8,132 bases of DNA from Sphingomonadales bacterium (GTDB lineage: Bacteria > Pseudomonadota > Alphaproteobacteria > Sphingomonadales > Sphingomonadaceae), in the NCBI GenBank assembly GCA_013298745.1, contig JAAFIT010000089.1, forward strand, positions 1 to 8,132. The letters are read 5' to 3'. A program made the position numbers and the translations under genes. Positions 1 through 5,245 of this stretch are shown here, piece after piece (position 1 is the first letter of the stretch; each line of letters starts with the position of its first letter). The notes under the pieces were generated by a model. The model was not told where the DNA came from and did no database searches. It saw nothing but the letters and a program-made list of their open reading frames with translations.

Positions 1-1
1 T

Positions 2-172
2 CTCGATGTTGGCGGCGTGGTCATCAATGATGTGCCGAGCTACCGCGTCGACAATATGCCCTATGGCGGTGTCAAGGATTCGGGGCTGGGGCGCGAAGGC
101 ATCCGCTTCGCGATGGAAGACATGACCGAGATCCGCAATCTCGTCATTCGCCGACGGCCTCAGGATCTGTAA
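2..172 (+). CDS. Aldehyde dehydrogenase family protein, C-terminal end only (5' end outside window)
   Basis: The first 172 bases read as 56 open codons ending in TAA. The peptide carries the C-terminal signature of NAD(P)-dependent aldehyde dehydrogenases: a V-G-G-V-V-I-N-D segment, then [15 protein letters not shown], which forms part of the substrate tunnel and oligomer contact in this superfamily. The tail ([11 protein letters not shown]) matches the lactaldehyde, succinate-semialdehyde and phosphonoacetaldehyde dehydrogenase-like branch. The catalytic Cys, the general-base Glu and the Rossmann fold lie upstream of the window, so the substrate cannot be assigned. Enzymes of this family oxidise an aldehyde to the carboxylic acid in the cytoplasm. 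The next gene starts 9 bases after the stop and may share the transcript. Confidence 0.9.
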   Translation, partial: LDVGGVVINDVPSYRVDNMPYGGVKDSGLGREGIRFAMEDMTEIRNLVIRRRPQDL

Positions 173-181
173 GCGGCACTT

Positions 182-697
182 GTGACAGACGATTACCGGC
201 CGCTCATCCTGACGGCGCTGCTCGAACCACAGGCGCAGGCGCGGTTTGAGGCGCTGCGCCGGGCGCATTATCCGGCAACGCTCAACCAGGTGCCAGCGCA
301 TGTGTCGCTGTTCCACCATTTGCCGGGCAGTGAACAGGCCGCCGTCAAGCGCCGCTTGCAGGTAGTATGCGGGCCGCTGCCGCCGCCGACTGTCGAGGTC
401 GTCGGGTTGAAGTCGCTGGGGCGCGGCGTGGCTTTTCGGTTGCGGTCGGACGAACTCGACGATGTTCGCGCCGAACTGGCAGCGGGCTGGTCGACTTTGC
501 TGATCCCGCAGGATCGCGCCGGCTTTCAGGCGCATGTCACGGTGCAGAACAAGGTGACGAGCGCCGAGGCGCGGGCAACCCACCAAGCGTTGGCGGCGGG
601 CTTTCTCCCGTTCCGGACTCGCGTCATTGCAATCGCGATCTGGCGTTATTGCGACGGACCGTGGCAAGCGTTGGGGCAGGTGGCCTTTCGCGGCTGA
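182..697 (+). CDS. 2H phosphoesterase (2'-5' RNA ligase / cyclic phosphodiesterase family)
   Basis: This 171-residue protein has the two H-x-S/T-x motifs that define the 2H phosphoesterase superfamily: H40-V-S42-L and H118-V-T120-V, about 78 residues apart. The two histidines act as acid and base on 2',3'-cyclic or 2'-5' phosphodiester bonds, and the length fits the small single-domain bacterial members. The physiological substrate of such proteins is usually unknown; RNA 2',3'-cyclic phosphodiesterase activity is the common inference. No signal peptide is seen, so it should be cytoplasmic. The start is GTG at 182, because no ATG lies in frame before the first motif. There is no good Shine-Dalgarno sequence, and translation may depend on ribosomes finishing the aldehyde dehydrogenase 9 bases upstream. 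The family assignment is firm; a specific role is not. Confidence 0.85.
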   Translation: MTDDYRPLILTALLEPQAQARFEALRRAHYPATLNQVPAHVSLFHHLPGSEQAAVKRRLQVVCGPLPPPTVEVVGLKSLGRGVAFRLRSDELDDVRAELAAGWSTLLIPQDRAGFQAHVTVQNKVTSAEARATHQALAAGFLPFRTRVIAIAIWRYCDGPWQALGQVAFRG

Positions 698-728
698 CTG
701 GATGCTTGGCGCTGGCGTTGCGTTCGGC

Positions 729-733
729 TAAGG
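729..733 (+). promoter_or_regulatory. Probable ribosome binding site of bamD
   Basis: The sequence TAAGG ends 9 bases before the bamD ATG at 743, a usable Shine-Dalgarno position. It supports the chosen start, which also gives a complete lipoprotein signal peptide. The surrounding gap (698-742) contains no convincing -35/-10 pair, but a short imperfect stem (701-707 with 730-737) would cover this site. Confidence 0.45.
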
Positions 734-742
734 CATCTCACC

Positions 743-1585
743 ATGCAGTCTCTGTCCGCGTTCCGCCCTTTTGCCCGTCGCCGGCTTGCTTCGGCAATCG
801 GGTTGGGCGTCGCGCTCTCCCTGACTCTCGGGGCGTGTGCGTCTAACAAGCAGAAGAAAGATCAGGCGTATGTCGCACGCGATGTCGAGACGCTCTACCT
901 CGCTGCCAAGGACGCCCTTGACCGCAACCAATATCGTCAGGCTGCGGCGATGTTCGACGAGGTCGAACGCCAGCATCCCTATTCGGTCTGGGCCCGCCGC
1001 GCCCAGTTGATGAGCGCCTTCGCCTATTTCGTCGCCAAGGAATATACGGAATCCATCTCCTCCTCGCAGCGCTTCCTGTCGTTGCATCCGGGCAGCCGTG
1101 AAGCGCCCTATGCCTATTACATGATCGCGGTCAGCTACTACGAGCAGATCTCGGGCGTTCAGCGCGACCAGCGGATCACCCAACAGGCGCTCGATGCGCT
1201 TGGTGAACTCATCCGGCGCTATCCGAACAGCGATTATGCCGTCGATGCGCGGTTGAAGGTCGATTTGGCGCGCGATCACCTTGCCGGCAAGGAAATGGAA
1301 GTTGGCCGCTATTATCAGCAGCAGGGCCTGTATCTGGCCGCCATCATCCGCTTCCGTACGGTCGTCGATCAATATGATACCACTAGCCATACGCCGGAAG
1401 CACTGCACCGGTTGGTTGAAGCCTATCTGGCGCTCGGTCTGCCGGAAGAAGCCCAAAAGGCCGCCGCCGTACTCGGCGCCAACTATCCGAGTTCGAAATG
1501 GTATCAGCGCAGTTACGCCTTGATGAACACCAAGGTGAAACCGATGCCGGCCCCGGTTTCGGCCAAGGCGGAGTCGGGCCGCTGA
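743..1585 (+). CDS. bamD: Outer membrane protein assembly factor BamD
   Basis: BamD is an essential lipoprotein of the BAM complex; it sits on the periplasmic face of the outer membrane, binds BamA and helps fold beta-barrel proteins. The 280-residue product starts with a basic n-region (R12-R14), a hydrophobic stretch (about 16-30) and a lipobox L29-G30-A31-C32, so C32 is the predicted lipidated residue. Alanine at +2 is compatible with Lol transport to the outer membrane. Residues 48-260 form the expected array of about five TPR-like helical pairs. Hallmarks are [14 protein letters not shown] (68-81), a [12 protein letters not shown] helix, and the K-E-M-E-V-G-R-Y-Y segment before the fourth repeat. 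The tail after about residue 262 is low-complexity and probably flexible. The gene is intact and of normal size. Its stop shares one base with a possible small ORF leading to pyrB, placing it at the head of the pyr block rather than next to lpxC/recN, the setting I would expect in alphaproteobacteria. Confidence 0.95.
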   Translation: MQSLSAFRPFARRRLASAIGLGVALSLTLGACASNKQKKDQAYVARDVETLYLAAKDALDRNQYRQAAAMFDEVERQHPYSVWARRAQLMSAFAYFVAKEYTESISSSQRFLSLHPGSREAPYAYYMIAVSYYEQISGVQRDQRITQQALDALGELIRRYPNSDYAVDARLKVDLARDHLAGKEMEVGRYYQQQGLYLAAIIRFRTVVDQYDTTSHTPEALHRLVEAYLALGLPEEAQKAAAVLGANYPSSKWYQRSYALMNTKVKPMPAPVSAKAESGR

Positions 1586-1659
1586 TGGGGGCCGCGGCGG
1601 GCAGGGGCCTTGCCGTTGTTGCCGTGTTGTTTTCGCCAGTATTGATCTCACGCCGATGA
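1585..1659 (+). CDS. Possible 24-codon leader or small membrane peptide ORF between bamD and pyrB
   Basis: An ATG at 1585 overlaps the bamD stop (TGATG) and opens 24 codons ending in TGA at 1657-1659, inside the pyrB start (ATGA). A GGAG at 1570-1573 lies 11 bases upstream of the ATG, a little far but usable. The predicted peptide has a hydrophobic stretch (about residues 8-22, rich in Val, Leu and Ala) bracketed by R7 and R23-R24, so it could be a tiny membrane peptide or simply a translated leader. pyrB itself lacks a recognisable Shine-Dalgarno, and ribosomes finishing this ORF would be delivered to the pyrB ATG. Caution: because the second pyrB codon begins with A, any ORF in this frame must stop at that spot, and 24 open codons are not rare in GC-rich DNA. 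I recognise no homologue. Confidence 0.35.
   Translation: MGAAAGRGLAVVAVLFSPVLISRR
1600..1633 (+). promoter_or_regulatory. Short hairpin followed by T-rich tract upstream of pyrB (possible attenuator)
   Basis: Bases 1600-1614 can fold into a 6-bp stem (one G-U pair) with a 3-base loop. The next 19 bases (1615-1633) contain 11 T, ending in four consecutive T. This resembles a weak intrinsic terminator lying in the 70-base gap between bamD and pyrB and inside the possible 24-codon ORF. In enteric bacteria pyrB is controlled by attenuation with a leader peptide, so the arrangement is suggestive. The stem is short and the T-tract is interrupted, so it may have no function. Confidence 0.3.
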
Positions 1660-2642
1660 CACAATTCGCCCATCCAGCGCTTGCTGCCGGCGCGCATCCC
1701 TTTCCGCACGCGCATCTGCTCGGGCTTTCGCACCTCAAGCCCTGGGAAATGTTGTTCCTGCTCGATGAGGCGGAACAATGGGTCGAACTCAATCGCGGGC
1801 GCGACAAGCATGACAACCGTCTCGCAGGGCTGACTCAGATCAATGCGTTTTTCGAGAACAGCACCCGGACGCTGCTCAGCTTTGAAATTGCCGGCAAGCG
1901 CCTTGGTGCCGATGTCGTCAATCTTGGTGTTCAGGGATCGTCGGTGAAGAAGGGCGAGACGCTCCTCGACACCGCGCTGACTCTCAATGCCATGCACCCA
2001 GATCTCATCGTCATCCGCCACGGCGCTTCGGGTGCGGTGCAACTGATTGCCGAAAAGGTCGATTGCCCAGTGCTCAACGCCGGCGATGGTCGGCACGAGC
2101 ATCCGACCCAGGCGTTGCTCGATGCCCTGACCATCCGCCGTCGCAAGGGCCGGATTGCCGGGCTCACCGTGGCGATCTGCGGCGATATTCTGCACAGCCG
2201 GGTGGCGCGTTCGAATTTCCAGCTGCTGGCGTCGCTTGGCGCCCATGTTCGGGTGGTGGCGCCGCCGACGTTGATGCCCGCCAATATCGATGCGCTGGGC
2301 GTGGAGCCGTTCACCGACATGGCCGCCGGCCTGAAAGGCGCCGATGTCGTGATGATGTTGCGCTTGCAAACCGAGCGCATGGACGGTGCCTATGTGCCAT
2401 CGACGCGTGAATATTATCGCTTCTACGGGCTCACCGAAGCACGGTTGGCGCATGCGGCACCCGATGTGCTGGTGATGCACCCTGGCCCGATGAATCGCGG
2501 CGTCGAAATCGAAGGCCGGGTGGCGGACGACATCGTGCGTTCCGCCGTCACCGAGCAGGTGGAAATGGGCGTTGCCGTGCGGATGGCCTGCCTCGATGTG
2601 CTCACACGGACGCGGCGCGGCGTCCCCGGTTGGCCGACATGA
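1656..2642 (+). CDS. pyrB: Aspartate carbamoyltransferase catalytic subunit PyrB
   Basis: PyrB condenses carbamoyl phosphate with aspartate to N-carbamoyl-aspartate, the second step of de novo pyrimidine synthesis, in the cytoplasm. The 328-residue chain has all the family landmarks: the carbamoyl-phosphate loop F-F-E-N-S69-T-R-T72, the mobile loop S95-S-V-K-K-G-E101 supplied to the neighbouring subunit, H149-P-T-Q-A-L-L-D156, the aspartate-domain motif G176[11 protein letters not shown]187, and H275-P-G-P-M-N-R-G282 near the C-terminus. About 17 residues precede the conserved H-L-L-G-L start of the fold, as in Pseudomonas PyrB. The ATG at 1656 is the first in frame; no Shine-Dalgarno precedes it, so coupling to upstream translation is likely. 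Its TGA overlaps the ATG of pyrC' by four bases. No pyrI regulatory chain is present, which together with the next gene points to a class A (PyrB plus PyrC-like) holoenzyme. Confidence 0.97.
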   Translation: MTQFAHPALAAGAHPFPHAHLLGLSHLKPWEMLFLLDEAEQWVELNRGRDKHDNRLAGLTQINAFFENSTRTLLSFEIAGKRLGADVVNLGVQGSSVKKGETLLDTALTLNAMHPDLIVIRHGASGAVQLIAEKVDCPVLNAGDGRHEHPTQALLDALTIRRRKGRIAGLTVAICGDILHSRVARSNFQLLASLGAHVRVVAPPTLMPANIDALGVEPFTDMAAGLKGADVVMMLRLQTERMDGAYVPSTREYYRFYGLTEARLAHAAPDVLVMHPGPMNRGVEIEGRVADDIVRSAVTEQVEMGVAVRMACLDVLTRTRRGVPGWPT

Positions 2643-3868
2643 CGCTGCTCGCCATTACCGGCGGCCGCGTGATCGATCCGGCCTCGGGCTTTGATGGCCC
2701 GGCAACCATCGTGCTCGCCGACCGCGTCATCGCGTCGATTGACAGTTTCGCGCCGCCGGCCAATGCGGAGATCATCGATGCAACGGGCCTGGTCGTCGCG
2801 CCGGGATTGATCGATGCTGGGGTGTTTCAGGCGTCGCCAGCGGCGTGCCTTGCCGGTGGCATCACCCGCGTTGTTCTGATGCCCGATCAGCGGCCGCCGC
2901 TCGATGATCCGGCATTGGTGGCGTTCAGCCAGGCGATGGGAAAGCCCGACGTCTGGGTGCATCCGCTGGTCGCTGCCACGCGCGGATTATTGGGGCAGGA
3001 ACTCGCCGAAATCGGGCTGGGCAAGGCCGCCGGCGCCGTTGGCGCCGCCACGGGCCGAAGCGCGATTGCGAGCAGTGCGGTGATGCATCGCTTGCTGAGC
3101 TACGCCACGGCGTTTGATCTGCCCGTCGTCACCCATGCCGAGGATGCCGCGCTGGTCGCAGGCGCCGTTGCGACAGAAGGCGATTATGCAACGCGGCTTG
3201 GCCTGTCGGCCGCCCCGGCCTTTGCCGAAGCTCTGGCAGTGGCGCGAGACATTCGCCTCGCGGCGGCAACGGGCGCACGATTGCACATCCGGCAATTGAC
3301 CACCGCCGAGGGCGTCGATCTGGTCCGTGCCGCCCAGGCTCGCGGTGTCAGGGTCACGGCCGGTGTCACGCCGGCGCACTGGTTGCTGAATGAAACCGCC
3401 GTCGCGGGCTTCCGTTCCTTCGCGCGGCTGTCACCGCCGCTGCGCAGTGACAGTGATCGGCGAGCGGTCGCGGCGGCGATCGGCGATGGGACGATCAGCA
3501 TCATCGCCTCGGGGCATGATCCGCGCACGCAGGAAGACAAGCGATTGCCGTTCGCCGATGCCATGCCGGGGATGGCGGGCGCCGAAACCTTGCTGGCGCT
3601 GGCCTTGTCGCTGGTGCAAACCGGCGAACTCGCTCTGCCGGCGGTGCTGGCGACGATGACATCGGCGCCTGCGCGGCTGTTCGGTTTGCCGGGTGGCACG
3701 CTGGCGACCGGCGCACCGGCTGATCTGGTGATTTTCGACGAGGCAGCGCCATGGCGCATCGATGGCGACCGTTTTGCCGGGGCTGGCAACACACCGTTCG
3801 ATGGGCTGCCGGTTTCGGGCCGGGTCCGGATGACGATCAAGGGTGGAGATGTGGTTTGGCGCGGATGA
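2639..3868 (+). CDS. pyrC': Inactive dihydroorotase-like protein PyrC' (partner of PyrB)
   Basis: The 409-residue product has the amidohydrolase architecture of class I dihydroorotase: an N-terminal composite beta domain (G-G-R-V-I-D-P), a TIM barrel, and the closing G-x-P-A-D-L-V-I-F segment. The metal site is destroyed. Where active enzymes have H-x-H after P-G-x-I-D, this protein reads I58-D-A-G-V-F63 and is about a dozen residues shorter before the next A-G-G. The usual P-N-T is M81-P-D83, the T-P-H-H segment is T244-P-A-H247, and the catalytic Asp of D-H-A-P is replaced (S291-G-H-D-P295). H166-A-E-D169 and H216 survive. This is the pattern of Pseudomonas PyrC', a non-catalytic chain needed to assemble and stabilise the aspartate carbamoyltransferase dodecamer; that role here is inferred from family and position. 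I chose ATG 2639, which overlaps the pyrB stop (ATGA), over an in-frame TTG at 2630. Automatic annotation would probably call it dihydroorotase. Confidence 0.88.
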   Translation: MTLLAITGGRVIDPASGFDGPATIVLADRVIASIDSFAPPANAEIIDATGLVVAPGLIDAGVFQASPAACLAGGITRVVLMPDQRPPLDDPALVAFSQAMGKPDVWVHPLVAATRGLLGQELAEIGLGKAAGAVGAATGRSAIASSAVMHRLLSYATAFDLPVVTHAEDAALVAGAVATEGDYATRLGLSAAPAFAEALAVARDIRLAAATGARLHIRQLTTAEGVDLVRAAQARGVRVTAGVTPAHWLLNETAVAGFRSFARLSPPLRSDSDRRAVAAAIGDGTISIIASGHDPRTQEDKRLPFADAMPGMAGAETLLALALSLVQTGELALPAVLATMTSAPARLFGLPGGTLATGAPADLVIFDEAAPWRIDGDRFAGAGNTPFDGLPVSGRVRMTIKGGDVVWRG

Positions 3869-5217
3869 TGGCGCGGTCTGTTCTACTCGCCGGGCTGGTG
3901 CTGGCGGCGCCAGTGCTGGCGGCGAACCCCAAGCCGGCACCAGTTGCAGCGCCCGCCGCGCCGCCGCCCAGTGTGCGTGCCGGGGTTGATCTGTGGCGCA
4001 ACGGCGATTGGGCGGGGGCGGTTGCCAATTGGAAGCCGTTTGCCGAAGCGGGCGATGCTGACGCCATGTTCAATATGGGGCAGGCCTACAAGCTTGGCCG
4101 TTCGGTGCCGATGGACAAGGCCATTGCCCGCGATTGGTATCGCAAGGCCGCCAACAAGGGTCATTTGCCAGCACAGGCCAATCTGGGCATTCTGCTCTTC
4201 CAGGCCGGCGAAAAGGCCGAGGCCGCGCAATGGCTGAAGACCGCAGCCGACCGTGGCGAGATGCGCGCCCAATATGTGCTGGGCGTCGCACATTGGAACG
4301 GTGATGGCGTACCGCGAAGTCTGCCGCTCGCCTATGCCTATCTGGCACGATCCTCGGCTCAAGGGCTCACTGAGGCAACCGGCGCGCTCAATAATCTGAC
4401 GCGGACGATCTCGCCGGTGGAGCGCGCCAATGGCTGGGCGATCGCGACCAGCCTGTCGGCCGGCAAGGGCATTCCACCCGCTTATGTCCCGGCCGCCAAG
4501 CCGATGTCGGTCGCCGAACTCAATCGTGCCACGCTTGAGTCTGTGCAGCGACCGCAACCGGCGACACAACCATCGGTTGCTGCGCCGCCGCCGGTTGTCA
4601 CAACGCCGCCAGTGACGAGGCCTGCGCCGGTGGTTGCAGCGCTGCCGACGGCCATCGAACAGCCGCGGACACCCGCACCAGCGCCGGTCGCAGCGCCGCC
4701 AAAGCCTGTCGTCGCCCAAACGACAGCCGTTGCACCGGCACCTAAGCCGGCTGTGGTCACGCCGCCGCCGCCCGTTTCCCCACCGCCCTACATCGAGCGG
4801 CCGGTAGCACCCGAAGTGCGCACAGTTGAGTTGTCGCCAGCCAAGCCTGCTGTAGTTGCGGATGCCGCCAAAGCGACCGAAGCGGCGAAGCCTGCACCGG
4901 TGGTGAAGCCTGAAACCGTGAAGCCGATCGAGAAGTCGAAACCGGCGACCAAAAAGCCCGAAGTGCCCCCGCCGGGCTGGCGTGTGCAGCTCGGTGCCTT
5001 TGGCAAGCAGGCACAGGCGGAAGCTGCCTGGACCGAGATCAAGACCAAGCAGAAGACCGCTGTCGGCACTGCCAAACCGATTTATGAGCCCGGCACGTCG
5101 ATCATCAAGCTGCAGATGGGCCCGTACAAGACGCGTGAAGCCGCGAAGGATGCGTGTGCCAAGCTGGCCTTTGCCGGCCGCGCCTGCTTCGTGACCGAGG
5201 CGGCGAAGGGCAAATAG
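3865..5217 (+). CDS. Secreted Sel1-repeat and SPOR-domain protein
   Basis: Starting at ATG 3865, which overlaps the pyrC' stop (ATGA), the 450-residue product begins with a short cleavable signal peptide (M-M-A-R, hydrophobic to A19, probable cut at L-A/A-N). Residues about 64-168 hold three Sel1-type (short TPR) repeats, with A-M-F-N-M-G-Q-A-Y, A-Q-A-N-L-G-I-L-L and A-Q-Y-V-L-G-V-A-H as the first helices. A long Pro/Ala/Val-rich linker (about 228-370) leads to a C-terminal SPOR domain (about 372-446) opening with W-R-V-Q-L-G-A-F and containing Y-K-T-R-E-A-A. SPOR domains bind peptidoglycan stripped of stem peptides, typically at the division site, so the protein should be periplasmic and wall-associated, with the Sel1 part free to bind partners. 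The frame is open upstream to 3751 inside pyrC', but starting there would bury the signal peptide. I recognise no named orthologue; the domain calls are firm and the cellular role is inferred. Confidence 0.9.
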   Translation: MMARSVLLAGLVLAAPVLAANPKPAPVAAPAAPPPSVRAGVDLWRNGDWAGAVANWKPFAEAGDADAMFNMGQAYKLGRSVPMDKAIARDWYRKAANKGHLPAQANLGILLFQAGEKAEAAQWLKTAADRGEMRAQYVLGVAHWNGDGVPRSLPLAYAYLARSSAQGLTEATGALNNLTRTISPVERANGWAIATSLSAGKGIPPAYVPAAKPMSVAELNRATLESVQRPQPATQPSVAAPPPVVTTPPVTRPAPVVAALPTAIEQPRTPAPAPVAAPPKPVVAQTTAVAPAPKPAVVTPPPPVSPPPYIERPVAPEVRTVELSPAKPAVVADAAKATEAAKPAPVVKPETVKPIEKSKPATKKPEVPPPGWRVQLGAFGKQAQAEAAWTEIKTKQKTAVGTAKPIYEPGTSIIKLQMGPYKTREAAKDACAKLAFAGRACFVTEAAKGK

Positions 5218-5230
5218 CCTCGCCGCCTCG
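5196..5230. terminator. Inverted repeat at the convergent gene junction, possible bidirectional terminator
   Basis: Bases 5196-5205 and 5221-5230 are perfect 10-bp inverted repeats (CGAGGCGGCG and its complement) separated by 15 bases, and the loop can add three further pairs next to a one-base bulge. The left arm lies in the last codons of the SPOR gene, the stop codon (5215-5217) is in the loop, and the right arm is in the 28-base gap before the convergent oxidoreductase stop. Position and symmetry suit a terminator used from both sides. Neither strand has a T-run after the stem, so it would be a poor intrinsic terminator and might instead protect the 3' ends of transcripts. Confidence 0.5.
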
Positions 5231-5245
5231 CGTCTGCGCGGTCAA

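Noticed and set aside
698..742. A bamD promoter with TTGGCG at 706-711 as -35
   Set aside because: No matching -10 box lies at 16-18 bases; the resemblance is too weak to list.
728..2480. Two overlapping - strand open frames (728-1816 and 1383-2480) opposite bamD and pyrB
   Set aside because: Both are shadows of well-identified + strand genes, share no family motifs, and run across two unrelated genes.
2630..2638. In-frame TTG at 2630 as an alternative start for pyrC'
   Set aside because: It adds only three residues, and ATG 2639 gives the ATGA overlap seen at the other junctions of this block.
3751..3864. Upstream ATG at 3751 for the SPOR gene
   Set aside because: It would put 38 residues coded by the overlapping pyrC' region before a clear signal peptide that begins at 3865.
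4540..4975. Repeat-like GC-rich tract in the SPOR gene
   Set aside because: It encodes the Pro/Ala/Val-rich linker; the similarity between units reflects codon and residue bias, not a true tandem repeat array.
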